IMG/VR virus record: IMGVR_UViG_3300021090_000061
Location: 1-39,827 of that record
DNA from: a virus
Strand: one strand, 5' to 3'
DNA: 39,827 nucleotides
Below, one piece after another: positions 1-6,645 of the stretch. The notes beneath the pieces were generated by a model, which worked only from the letters and a program-made list of their open reading frames with translations, had not been told where the DNA came from and searched no databases. Positions within the stretch are counted from its first letter, which is position 1, and each line of letters begins with the position of its first letter. Made by a program: the position numbers and the translations under genes.

Positions 1-591
1 ATAATATTTATCCTTTCCGCCTATATTTCTCCATCCTTGCTTCCAAGTTCTTTCTCCTCCTTCATAACAAGGAGCTAGGGTTCCATGATTTTCTAATCTG
101 GTAGCTAAAGATTTTTTTGTTCTGGTTCTTCTCATTTCAGGAGTGGCGTCCTTGTGCCATTTTTTTACTCTAGCCGATATCTTTTCGCAATATTCAGGAG
201 AATGATTTTTACCTAACATTCCCTTCGGATGAACATGAGATTGGTACCATTTTTTTTTACTTATCGCCATCAAATCTTTAGATTTCTTTGAAAGTTTCCT
301 TTTTAAGTTTGTTAATCCTAATTTGCGGGCTTGTCTGCATATGCTATGACGATCTCTTTTCAGTTCTAATACCAAAAATTCAGTTATGCCGTTTCCCTTC
401 TCAAAGTTTGCATAGGCAGCAATAATCTTTTTGTTCTCTTCATTTGAGTAATAATTTTTATCATTAAGAAAATTATGGCGTTTAAGTCTTTCCCATACTG
501 ATTGACCACACATTCCGAATTCTTCTGCCACTTGCCAGATATTTCCAAGCCTTTCATAGGATTCCTTCAGTTGTTCGATTGTTGCTTTCAT
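1..591 (-). CDS. NUMOD/PD-(D/E)xK-type endonuclease, N-terminal part (continues across window end)
   Basis: The frame opens at ATG 591 and stays open for 197 codons to base 1, where it continues in phase at base 39827 (entry 39531-39827). The N-terminus contains two helix-turn-helix-like segments (about residues 8-35 and 60-90). A NUMOD3-like stretch follows (GMLGKNHSPEYCEKIS, about 125-140), and then a Trp/Gly-rich linker ending GWRNIGGKDKYY. This order, DNA-binding modules before a nuclease core, is typical of phage-borne homing-type endonucleases. The start overlaps the end of the RusA-like gene by 38 bases, so it is probably co-expressed from the repressor side. The joined protein would be 295 residues. 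The family assignment comes from memory of similar phage proteins; the in-phase continuation is seen directly. Confidence 0.8.
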   Translation of the reverse strand, partial: MKATIEQLKESYERLGNIWQVAEEFGMCGQSVWERLKRHNFLNDKNYYSNEENKKIIAAYANFEKGNGITEFLVLELKRDRHSICRQARKLGLTNLKRKLSKKSKDLMAISKKKWYQSHVHPKGMLGKNHSPEYCEKISARVKKWHKDATPEMRRTRTKKSLATRLENHGTLAPCYEGGERTWKQGWRNIGGKDKYY

Positions 592-937
592 TGATTTGTG
601 GCAAGAGGTGAATCACTACCTTGGGTGATGATGAGTAAAACTTTTGTATAGATGTTTTATAAAATTGATTCTTATTTAAAACCAATATATTTTCTAACAG
701 ATTTGAATAAAAATCAAGAGCCTTGAAAATATTAAAATTATCATTAGGTACGATCAATTGATTTATTGCTTGGCGTTTTTTTATAGAACCAAAGGAAGAG
801 GGGATTTTAATTCCAATACCCACATGAAGATCTACAGGAACTAATAAAGGGTCTTTTCCAATCCATTGCGTGCGTATTTGCCAAGTAAGTTGTTCTTTAT
901 TTTTTAACGATTCGCCTAATAGCTCTAATGAAATCAT
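554..937 (-). CDS. RusA-like Holliday junction resolvase fold, possibly degenerate
   Basis: A 127-residue protein read from ATG 937, preceded by GAGG at a 5-base spacing; a GTG two codons upstream is an alternative. Length and layout resemble RusA-type resolvases: an N-terminal strand region, then a P-N-D-N-F-N...FKAL motif where RusA has P-D-x-D-N..K, then a C-terminal strand ending KFYSSSPKVVIHL. RusA enzymes cut Holliday junctions using several Asp residues. Here the second acidic pair (DD in the family) reads NK, so activity is doubtful. It lies between the HTH gene and the nuclease gene on the same strand. The assignment rests on pattern similarity only and could be wrong. Confidence 0.45.
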   Translation of the reverse strand: MISLELLGESLKNKEQLTWQIRTQWIGKDPLLVPVDLHVGIGIKIPSSFGSIKKRQAINQLIVPNDNFNIFKALDFYSNLLENILVLNKNQFYKTSIQKFYSSSPKVVIHLLPQINESNNRTTEGIL

Positions 938-988
938 ATACACCTCACCTTCTAAATACTTAGGGAGGTAATTAATTCCAATTAAATT

Positions 989-1186
989 TTATTTTACTAG
1001 TTCTGAGGCTTTAATTTCATACATCGAGCCAATCTCTATACATTGGGCCTTCAGAGGATGAATGGGTTCTCCTTTTAGGTATTTATTCAGGGAAGATCTA
1101 TGGATTCGGCATCTTTTGGAGAAGTGGATCTTAGAAATCTTAGTTCGATCGAGATATTCTTGAAGAATTTCAGCTGGTGTTTTCAT
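989..1186 (-). CDS. Small Cro/C1-type helix-turn-helix DNA-binding protein
   Basis: A 65-residue protein. Residues 17-40 (ISKIHFSKRCRIHRSSLNKY) have the spacing of a Cro/C1-type HTH: a first helix, a turn and a Ser/Arg-rich recognition helix. The rest is a short helical tail. It is transcribed away from a palindromic operator at 1223-1262 and the rightward promoter at 1238-1267, the classic arrangement of a phage repressor with its control region. At this size it lacks a cleavable C-terminal domain, so RecA-type induction by self-cleavage is not expected. Whether it acts as CI-like repressor or as Cro cannot be told from sequence. Confidence 0.75.
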   Translation of the reverse strand: MKTPAEILQEYLDRTKISKIHFSKRCRIHRSSLNKYLKGEPIHPLKAQCIEIGSMYEIKASELVK

Positions 1187-1222
1187 AGAGACATGTTAAG
1201 AAATGAAGGAATTAAAGTCTAG

Positions 1223-1262
1223 CTCGACGTTTTTTACTTGTGTTAAACGTCGAGGTCGACGT
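1223..1262. promoter_or_regulatory. Operator array with three TCGACGT half-sites
   Basis: A perfect 10-bp inverted repeat, CTCGACGTTT (1223-1232) and AAACGTCGAG (1245-1254), is followed directly by a third half-site. The second and third halves form a tight palindrome ACGTCGAGGTCGACGT (1247-1262). The sites occupy the -35 to -10 interval of the rightward promoter and sit 37 bases upstream of the HTH gene start. A dimeric repressor bound here would block rightward transcription and could adjust its own. The repeats are seen directly; the binding protein is inferred from position. Confidence 0.7.
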
Positions 1263-1267
1263 ATAAT
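1238..1267 (+). promoter_or_regulatory. Rightward early promoter
   Basis: TTGTGT (1238-1243) and a perfect TATAAT (1262-1267) are separated by 18 bases. The operator palindrome lies in the spacer and touches the -10 box. The promoter reads into the early operon that starts at 1301. Confidence 0.7.
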
Positions 1268-1300
1268 GAAGCCATTAACGAACTCAACCAGGAGAAAAAG

Positions 1301-1579
1301 ATGAGCACACTAGAAAATGATAGAATCCGAGAGGCAAGTTATGAAGACTTTTGTGAGCTCTTCGATTGTTCAGATTCTTTTAAATCATTAGTGCAGGAAC
1401 TTTTTACATCACAAGAGTCATGGGCAGAAAAAGAGTATGGACGAATGGATGAAGATGCACTTGGCCGTATTCATAATGCTCTGTGGGATAATGATGCCGA
1501 ATTGTTATGCCAAGATAAAAGAACGGCTGTCGAAGCCTATATTATGTTTAAAGATTCAATGAAACAATTGAATGCATAA
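1301..1579 (+). CDS. Hypothetical acidic early protein
   Basis: A 92-residue protein with a good AGGAG site before ATG 1301. It is rich in Glu, Asp and Ala and predicted mostly helical, with no cysteine pairs, membrane segment or motif that I recognise. As the first gene after the repressed rightward promoter it occupies the position of an immediate-early regulator or host take-over protein, but nothing in the sequence shows a function. Confidence 0.7.
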   Translation: MSTLENDRIREASYEDFCELFDCSDSFKSLVQELFTSQESWAEKEYGRMDEDALGRIHNALWDNDAELLCQDKRTAVEAYIMFKDSMKQLNA

Positions 1580-1583
1580 TTAT

Positions 1584-1607
1584 AAAAACCCCGGCTCGCG
1601 ACCGGGG
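1584..1607 (-). terminator. GC-rich hairpin, intrinsic terminator on the minus strand
   Basis: A 6-bp perfect stem (CCCCGG 1589-1594, CCGGGG 1602-1607) with a 7-base loop. Read on the minus strand it is followed by TTTTTATA, a proper U-tract; on the plus strand the hairpin is followed by CAACACAAAG, so plus-strand termination would be weak. No minus-strand gene lies immediately upstream, so it may stop antisense transcription or act as an attenuator or processing hairpin between 1579 and 1625. Confidence 0.5.
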
Positions 1608-1624
1608 CAACACAAAGGATAACC

Positions 1625-1720
1625 ATGATGAATGATGATCTGTTCTTAAAGAATAGCTCCTCGAGCTCTTTTTCAAAAGCAAAATTCTCATGGTTGACCA
1701 TAAAGCATACTCCAATGTAA
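1625..1720 (+). CDS. Possible small ORF, 31 residues
   Basis: ATG 1625 follows AAGGA at a suitable spacing. The product is a 31-residue Ser-rich peptide with a run of five Ser in the middle. It fills the gap between the first early gene and the next one on the same strand. Length and composition do not prove coding; the ribosome site and strand are the only support. Confidence 0.35.
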   Translation: MMNDDLFLKNSSSSSFSKAKFSWLTIKHTPM

Positions 1721-1743
1721 ACAAATAATTTTACGGAGATTAT

Positions 1744-1851
1744 ATGATTGGATACAGTCGATTAGATGCGTGGCCAGATGATGAGTGGCCAGAAGATGAA
1801 AAACCAGAAGGAGAGTATAATGAGTACGATGACGACAGAACAAATGAATAG
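1744..1851 (+). CDS. Small highly acidic protein, 35 residues
   Basis: ATG 1744 is preceded by ACGGAG. The peptide contains a near repeat (WPDDEWPEDE) and ends in an Asp-rich tail, so it is strongly negative. It overlaps the start of the ERF gene by 32 bases, which suggests translational coupling; the GGAG of the ERF gene lies inside it. Acidic small phage proteins are sometimes DNA mimics, but that is speculation here. Confidence 0.5.
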   Translation: MIGYSRLDAWPDDEWPEDEKPEGEYNEYDDDRTNE

Positions 1852-2509
1852 TTTATTGGAAAGACTTAAAGCGTTAGTCCACGCAACTGGAGATGAAAAT
1901 CCCCAGTCGTCTCAAAGCCGTGAAATAGGGAAACTTGTTGAAGCTCTTGCCAAAGCGCAAAACACAATGGAAGAAGCAAAAGAAGACTCAAAAAATCCTT
2001 TTTTTAAGTCTAATTATGCAGATTTAACAAGTGTGTGGAGGGCATGTAAAAATTCGCTAAGCACTAATGGATTAGCTATTTCTCAAACTACTGCATTTAT
2101 GGGTGGACAGCTTTTCTTAGTTACTACATTAGCCCATTCGTCTGGAGAATGGATGAAGGGATACTACCCATTGTATTTATCTAAGCAAGACCCACAAGCT
2201 GTAGGGTCTGCGATTACATATGCTAGACGTTATGCTCTGGCTGCAATCGTGGGTGTTTGCAAAGAAGGTGAAGACGATGATGCCGAGAAAGCACAGGATC
2301 GCAAAGCTCCTAAAGAGCTAATCACCGATGAGCAGCTAAAGCAGTTGATCAAGACAGTCGGCACAGATTTAGAAGCAAAAGACATCATTCTCAAACGTTT
2401 TGGCGCAAAGGCATTCAATGAGATCCCGAAAGAGAATTTTGCCACAATGATGACCTGGTTAGAAACGCGCATGAAGGAGAAGGCAAATGGAAAAACAAGA
2501 GTGGCTTAG
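1820..2509 (+). CDS. erf: ERF-family single-strand annealing protein
   Basis: A 229-residue recombinase of the ERF superfamily, which coats single-stranded DNA and anneals complementary strands in phage recombination. The conserved core is clear: KNPFFKSNYADL at about residues 58-69 and QDPQAVGSAITYARRYAL at 123-140, followed by an acidic stretch. I chose ATG 1820 because AAGGAG lies 6 bases upstream; an in-phase ATG at 1766 lacks a ribosome site. The gene overlaps the exonuclease gene by 23 bases, and the two probably form a two-component recombination pair like lambda Bet/Exo. Product size is normal for the family. Confidence 0.9.
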   Translation: MSTMTTEQMNSLLERLKALVHATGDENPQSSQSREIGKLVEALAKAQNTMEEAKEDSKNPFFKSNYADLTSVWRACKNSLSTNGLAISQTTAFMGGQLFLVTTLAHSSGEWMKGYYPLYLSKQDPQAVGSAITYARRYALAAIVGVCKEGEDDDAEKAQDRKAPKELITDEQLKQLIKTVGTDLEAKDIILKRFGAKAFNEIPKENFATMMTWLETRMKEKANGKTRVA

Positions 2510-3359
2510 ACAAAGAAAGATTGGATCCAGTGATGCAATTGTGATTATGGGTTGTGCTCCTAGAAACTGGGAGATCAACACGCCGTATAAGCTTTGGCAA
2601 CAGCGGATCAACCAAACCGAAACCGTAGAAACTGCGCCGATGCAAAAGGGTAAATTCTACGAAGAAGAGGCAACACAGTGGGCAGAAGATCACTTAGGGG
2701 TTCTGCTTGAGAGACAAAAGTGCGTATTCCATCCAGAGAATGGATTCATGAGCGCGACTTTAGATGCCGTTTCATTTGATGGTCGTTTGATCGTAGAGGT
2801 CAAAACGAGCCAGCAAGTATTTATGCAGATCTCGGCCGGCAAAGTTCCTCCCACGTATTATCCACAGGTTCAGCATCAATTAGAGGTCCAAAGAGCAGAC
2901 AAATGTTATTTGATAGGTTACGTTCCTGCATCCGATGGTGATGAGCCGATGGGAGCATGCATCGAAGTTAAGCGCGACGATAAGTATATTGCAGATATGA
3001 TGAAGAAAGAACAGATCTTCTGGGAATGCTTGACCACTTTCACCCCTCCAGAGCTAACAGCCTGGGACTATGAAGAGCGTAGCGATGTTTTATGGGATGA
3101 GGCTGCATACGAGTTCCTTATGCTTGAAAAAGAACTTGAGGCATATGAATCGTTAAAGAAGAAGCGCGATGAGTTTAGAGAGCGTTTAATCGAGCTTGCT
3201 AACGGTCGTAATAGCCGGGGTAGCGGCGTTAAGCTAACTCAGTCCTTCCCCAAAGGACGGATAAACTACGAGTCTATTCCTGAACTGAAGGTGGTAGATT
3301 TAGAAAGATACCGCGAGCCGTCTAGAGAAAGATGGACAATCTCAAAATTTGGTAGCTAA
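2487..3359 (+). CDS. YqaJ-family 5'-3' exonuclease (lambda Exo-like)
   Basis: A 290-residue PD-(D/E)xK nuclease of the YqaJ/lambda exonuclease family, which resects double-stranded ends to give the single strands that ERF anneals. Visible motifs are GSSDA (13-17), the Glu cluster FYEEEA (58-62), the catalytic D93 in TLDAV, E104-V-K106 in IVEVKTS, and the Q-x-x-H-Q element (127-131). A charged coiled coil follows at about 210-240. ATG 2487 is preceded by AAGGAGA. It is the last gene of the early operon, before the terminator at 3417-3443. Confidence 0.93.
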   Translation: MEKQEWLRQRKIGSSDAIVIMGCAPRNWEINTPYKLWQQRINQTETVETAPMQKGKFYEEEATQWAEDHLGVLLERQKCVFHPENGFMSATLDAVSFDGRLIVEVKTSQQVFMQISAGKVPPTYYPQVQHQLEVQRADKCYLIGYVPASDGDEPMGACIEVKRDDKYIADMMKKEQIFWECLTTFTPPELTAWDYEERSDVLWDEAAYEFLMLEKELEAYESLKKKRDEFRERLIELANGRNSRGSGVKLTQSFPKGRINYESIPELKVVDLERYREPSRERWTISKFGS

Positions 3360-3416
3360 AAATATTTAAAATATTTATTTTACAAATACGGCCTTCTACA
3401 AAACCTCTCTTGGTTT

Positions 3417-3443
3417 CCCCGGGTTAAACGCCTGGGGTTTTTT
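3417..3443 (+). terminator. Intrinsic terminator of the early operon
   Basis: A 7-bp stem with one G-U pair (CCCCGGG 3417-3423, CCTGGGG 3431-3437), a 7-base loop and six T. It closes the ERF/exonuclease operon and overlaps the stop codon of the convergent minus-strand gene. Confidence 0.85.
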
Positions 3444-3723
3444 CTTCCCTGAAGCTTTCCCATCTTGAAAGAACATTTTTCCTTAGAACCTGTAAATAAT
3501 CTTCAAGATATTTTTCTTTATCCTTTCCTAAAATAAATAAATATGAAGCTAGCTGTCCGCTATAAATATATTGAATTGCATTTAGATAAATCTGAATGTC
3601 TTTGCAATTGGTTTCTACAACAATATCTTCTAGAGCATCGTTTACTGCATTGCACATCTGATCAAAGTGATCGATTGCATTGTCCGGTAAGTCCCCAATC
3701 TGCAATATATTTTCTCTTTTCAT
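3424..3723 (-). CDS. Hypothetical helical protein
   Basis: A 99-residue mostly helical protein with several Asp and Asn, two Cys (residues 23 and 40) and no recognised domain. Its start ATG overlaps the stop of the upstream gene in an ATGA, so the two are translationally coupled. The coding end runs into the terminator shared with the early operon. Confidence 0.65.
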   Translation of the reverse strand: MKRENILQIGDLPDNAIDHFDQMCNAVNDALEDIVVETNCKDIQIYLNAIQYIYSGQLASYLFILGKDKEKYLEDYLQVLRKNVLSRWESFREEKTPGV

Positions 3724-3923
3724 TTTACCTTCCTTGGCCTTCCCCTTTTCTTCTTCATTTCAATAACTTTATTCCCATCGACTGGCTTCCACATTATCAA
3801 AGCTTCGAGCCTTTTAATCCTTCGAATTAAGTATATCACTAGAATTAAAATAATGTTTATAGTTAATACTAATGCGCCTTGAATGCAAAGATCGAATAAG
3901 CTTAATAAAATATTACCATCCAT
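3720..3923 (-). CDS. Membrane protein with C-terminal AT-hook-like tail
   Basis: A 67-residue protein with one strong hydrophobic helix (about residues 14-33, ALVLTINIILILVIYLI) followed by the basic segment RRIKR. By the positive-inside rule the C-terminus faces the cytoplasm. That tail ends KKKRGRPRKVK, which contains the AT-hook core R-G-R-P flanked by Lys/Arg. The protein could hold AT-rich DNA at the membrane. A good AAGGA precedes the start. The motif is seen; the DNA-tethering role is inference. Confidence 0.6.
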   Translation of the reverse strand: MDGNILLSLFDLCIQGALVLTINIILILVIYLIRRIKRLEALIMWKPVDGNKVIEMKKKRGRPRKVK

Positions 3924-3962
3924 TGGGAAGTCCTTTTTTTAACACAAAAATGATAGCAGATG

Positions 3963-3999
3963 GAAAGAAAAATGGGCAGGATTATGGAGAAACCCGCCC
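3963..3999 (-). terminator. Intrinsic terminator on the minus strand
   Basis: A 7-bp stem with one G-U pair (GGGCAGG 3974-3980, CCCGCCC 3993-3999), a 12-base loop and, on the minus strand, ATTTTTCTTT directly after. It lies about 265 bases downstream of the minus-strand promoter at 4270-4297, so together they bound a short transcription unit. Confidence 0.65.
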
Positions 4000-4263
4000 A
4001 AAAATGGCACCCTTCTAAACGTAAAGGTTATTGATATGCCTAGAAGTCCTGGGTTACCGCTGACAGTTTCAATGCCGCTATCCAGGTTTAAGATCCACGT
4101 GCCTGAGGACCTGTAGCTTCAGAGGAACACTCTTTAGCTGACTTCAGCCTATCTGAAAATCTTTTTTTGTGGAAATAAATATTTAGGAGATTTAGGATGG
4201 CCCTACAAATAAGAAGAGGGGCCCAAACCAAGTTCCCCTCTAACGACTTATGAACTATATGAT
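3966..4263 (-). ncRNA. Candidate minus-strand small RNA or short-peptide transcript
   Basis: The 433 bases between the genes at 3923 and 4357 hold no convincing ordinary gene. They do hold a minus-strand sigma70-like promoter (4270-4297) and an intrinsic terminator (3963-3999), which predict a transcript of about 300 bases. It contains paired elements such as CCTGG/CCAGG flanking about 4048-4085. It also contains a possible 47-codon frame (4088-4231, TTG start, AGGGG at only 3-4 bases) that would encode a hydrophobic then basic peptide. Whether it is a regulatory RNA or a peptide messenger is open. Confidence 0.4.
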
Positions 4264-4315
4264 TCCCGAAGTATAGCATAACCGCTAAAATCTTCAAGAA
4301 AAAAAGTCGTTAGAG
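4238..4315. repeat. 12-bp inverted repeat flanking a promoter (operator-like)
   Basis: CTCTAACGACTT (4238-4249) and its exact reverse complement AAGTCGTTAGAG (4304-4315) flank the minus-strand promoter, one arm upstream of its -35 and one downstream of its start. Only one arm would be in that transcript, so a DNA-level role is more likely than an RNA hairpin: a repressor or initiator bound to both arms, possibly with looping. The rightward rep gene starts 41 bases beyond. Confidence 0.55.
4270..4297 (-). promoter_or_regulatory. Minus-strand promoter of the candidate small RNA
   Basis: On the minus strand TTGAAG (4292-4297) and TATACT (4270-4275) are 16 bases apart. The pair lies midway between the two arms of the inverted repeat at 4238-4315. 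Confidence 0.5.
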
Positions 4316-4356
4316 AAAAAAATAGGGTCTCTTCTTCTATAACCCATAGGAGAAGC

Positions 4357-5340
4357 ATGTCATATTCATCACACCATCATTCATTCGACATTAAAATAGC
4401 CGCCATATATGGCATTGAAAAAGCTCTTTTAATTCATCATTTCCAACATTGGATCAGATTAAATAGATTCAAAGGCAAAAATATTAAAGATGGAACCTGC
4501 TGGTCATATCAGACACGAGAATCTATCGCAGCGACTTTCCCCTATTTCACTATAGACTCTGTTCGCCATCATTTAAACGGCCTCGTGGAGTTAGAGATTC
4601 TGAAAGTGGGAAATTTTAATAAAAGCAAGTTCGACAAAACCCTTTGGTATGCATTCGAATGCGAAAGAGCATGGGGTGTAGACGACTTCTCGATTAAAGA
4701 ATTTTATACGAAAGGGGAAAACCCCAAATCGCAGGGAAAAAGCGATTTCTCCTGCGATGTGGGGAAAACCCCACATCGGGTTGATGAAAACCACAGTGGA
4801 TGTGGGGAAAACCCCAAACCTATACCAGATACTAAAAAGAAGATACTAAAGAAAGATAAGTATATTAGAGAGGGTCTCGCAGCTTTGCCTTCCGCTGACG
4901 CTCAGGCCCTCAAAGAAAAATTCCATTCAAAAATTTTAGAGCTAAAGCCAGACATAATGCTAAGAACCACCGAGAAGTGGGCTAGTGAATTCGCAAAGAT
5001 GCTCAGGATAGACAAGCGAGATCTCAAGACGATCGAGGATGTTATCGATTGCCTTGACCTGAAAGCCTTGACCTATGTGCAATCAGCGAAGAAGTTTAGA
5101 GATGAATTCGATAGTCTCGAAATAAAAAACTCATTAAGGCTAAAGAAAAAGCTAATAGAAGGCAATAGAATTTTCTTCTTAAAGCATAAAGAAGAATTGA
5201 AAGAAGAATTTAAAAACTTTTCATTTAACGACTCGGAAGTAATTGAGACAAAAACAGGAAAGAGAATTGGATTTAGCCTGAGCTATAGGGAATTTGCTCA
5301 AGAACTCGCGAACTTAATCGGAGGGACTATCCATGAATAA
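4357..5340 (+). CDS. Phage replication initiator (winged-helix N-terminus), carries the origin in its gene
   Basis: A 327-residue protein. Residues 1-100 form a winged-helix-like region starting with an aromatic/His segment (HHHSFDIKIAAIYGIEKALL) and containing WSYQTRESIAATFPYFT and RHHLNGLVELEILKVG, typical of N-terminal domains of phage and plasmid initiators. A low-complexity linker at about 120-155 (repeated GENPK, GKTPH) is encoded by palindromic iteron-like DNA. The C-terminal half is charged and helical and resembles helicase-loader-type segments, but I cannot name it. ATG 4357 has AGGAGAAGC before it. The overall plan is that of lambda O, with the origin inside the initiator gene. No helicase or polymerase gene is visible nearby, so host enzymes are presumably recruited. 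Confidence 0.7.
   Translation: MSYSSHHHSFDIKIAAIYGIEKALLIHHFQHWIRLNRFKGKNIKDGTCWSYQTRESIAATFPYFTIDSVRHHLNGLVELEILKVGNFNKSKFDKTLWYAFECERAWGVDDFSIKEFYTKGENPKSQGKSDFSCDVGKTPHRVDENHSGCGENPKPIPDTKKKILKKDKYIREGLAALPSADAQALKEKFHSKILELKPDIMLRTTEKWASEFAKMLRIDKRDLKTIEDVIDCLDLKALTYVQSAKKFRDEFDSLEIKNSLRLKKKLIEGNRIFFLKHKEELKEEFKNFSFNDSEVIETKTGKRIGFSLSYREFAQELANLIGGTIHE
4714..4865. other. Predicted replication origin inside the initiator gene
   Basis: Three copies of GGGGAAAACCCC lie at 4714-4725, 4761-4772 and 4804-4815. The middle copy is the centre of a perfect palindrome with 10-bp arms (4755-4778, arms CGATGTGGGG and CCCCACATCG). Between copies one and two are AAATCGC/GCGATTT (4726-4732, 4742-4748) and CGCAGG/CCTGCG (4730-4735, 4751-4756). 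An A-rich segment with repeated AGATACTAAA (about 4829-4850) follows and could be the unwinding element. Repeats plus an AT-rich tract inside an initiator gene match lambdoid origins. Confidence 0.65.
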
Positions 5341-5770
5341 TCTCACCATCCACTCAAAAAAGGAAAATAAAAAACCTGATTTTTCAAATACTTGGGTAAA
5401 CCTTGAGTTCTGTAGAAGCATTTTTAAAAATAAAAAGTTAGGCGAAGGATTTAAAATGACCAAATGTGACTCAGGTTCACAAAACTTTGGTTCGATCAAA
5501 GATGCGCTCGTTTATCTTACTTGGTCTCCTCCATTTGCAACTCGTTTCTCAACGATGTCGAGGCCAATATCTACCCTTCAAGATCCAAAGGAATTCCAAC
5601 AGGAATTTAAACAAGCACAAGAAGAATATGAAAAGTATGCCAAAGAGTGTTATGATAAATTGAACGAGAAGCCAGAAAAATGGCGATCTAACCCACCAAA
5701 AGAAAAAAGGATGGGCGTCGGGAGGGTAAATTATAAACAGAGGAATGTAGATCCTGTAAGCATTGTTTAA
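5333..5770 (+). CDS. Hypothetical protein downstream of the initiator
   Basis: A 145-residue protein. ATG 5333 has a GGAGG upstream and overlaps the end of the initiator gene by 8 bases. A second in-phase ATG at 5456 also has AAGGA, so a 104-residue form is possible. The middle (DALVYLTWSPPFATRF) is hydrophobic and Pro-rich; the C-terminal half is a charged helix with many Glu and Lys, then a basic tail. I do not recognise the family. Its position suggests a replication accessory role. Confidence 0.65.
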   Translation: MNNLTIHSKKENKKPDFSNTWVNLEFCRSIFKNKKLGEGFKMTKCDSGSQNFGSIKDALVYLTWSPPFATRFSTMSRPISTLQDPKEFQQEFKQAQEEYEKYAKECYDKLNEKPEKWRSNPPKEKRMGVGRVNYKQRNVDPVSIV

Positions 5771-5888
5771 AAGGCTCAACCAAACGCGTAAGATGGGCCT
5801 AATTCATCTTTGAGAAGAGGAGTAGGGTGATTCCCTTCCTAAAAAAAGATAAGCGATTATAAAGGATTTAAACGTGGTTTAAGGGCTT

Positions 5889-6638
5889 TTAGCAAATCAA
5901 GAAGCCTTGGAAATAAGTATTTCGTACGCCGGCACCACCGCCTGTCGCATTAATATTGATGGTTTTGGTTCCTCCGCTGACGCTCCATTGTACTCTTGCA
6001 GTATCGCCGGCTGTCATGACAGCCTGCACTACAAGATTATAAATTAAGCCTCCTCCAGTATCCGCAACGGTAGAACATCTGTAATTCGGCCCTTGATAAG
6101 TATTTGAGGTGGTAACCATATTTAAATTCGATAATGTATGTGCAGCACCCACAGCATTAAATCCTACTGCGCAGCACAGAAAATAAGTGCCATTAACTGG
6201 TGCAGTAAATATTCCAGTCGCATTGTTATAATTCGATGATTGGTCATTTATTTCTGTATCGAAAACTATTGTTACAACAGTTCCATCTCCAGTAGCATTT
6301 AACTGGTTAGCACTTTTATAAGCCGAAAAACAGGGTTGGAGTGGCATTGTCCTACGTCCAGTAGTATCCATTCTCCAAGTATCATTGGTGCCTAATGCTG
6401 TTCCTTGAGAAATTGTCAGGTTATCAGAAACGCTATTATCAATTCCCATCTCCCAGTTCGTTACACCAGAAACATTCCAATTTATTGTAGGATCAGAGGC
6501 TGTGGCCCCTCCAACAACAATTGTCTCTCTAGCGGCAGAAGAAGCTGTATTGCTTGGGTTTGTAACTGTTAAAGTATTAGTTACCCCTGAAATAGAAGCT
6601 CCAACCGTATTAGTAATTGCATTGTTTGATGATACCAT
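5889..6638 (-). CDS. Fibre protein with C-terminal C1q/TNF-like head
   Basis: A 249-residue fibre-type protein. The N-terminal 95 residues are Thr/Ser/Asn-rich. Residues about 100-249 look like a C1q-like jelly-roll: an aromatic start (CFSAYKS), FDTEINDQSSNYNNATGIFT, then APVNGTYFLCCAV, and a closing strand NTYFQGFLIC. Such trimeric heads form receptor-binding tips on phage fibres. It shares this head type with the proteins at 8033-9937 and 11812-13956. It is the last gene of the late block. Confidence 0.75.
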   Translation of the reverse strand: MVSSNNAITNTVGASISGVTNTLTVTNPSNTASSAARETIVVGGATASDPTINWNVSGVTNWEMGIDNSVSDNLTISQGTALGTNDTWRMDTTGRRTMPLQPCFSAYKSANQLNATGDGTVVTIVFDTEINDQSSNYNNATGIFTAPVNGTYFLCCAVGFNAVGAAHTLSNLNMVTTSNTYQGPNYRCSTVADTGGGLIYNLVVQAVMTAGDTARVQWSVSGGTKTININATGGGAGVRNTYFQGFLIC

Positions 6639-6645
6639 AATTATC

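Noticed and set aside
4088-4297. A 69-residue minus-strand frame
   Set aside because: Its TTG start falls within the predicted -35 box of the minus-strand promoter and has no ribosome site. Only a shorter 47-codon version remains possible and is mentioned with the RNA candidate.
5771-5888. Intrinsic terminator between the convergent initiator operon and fibre genes
   Set aside because: There is a short imperfect hairpin near 5819-5841, but the A-run after it is on the wrong side for a U-tract on either transcript.
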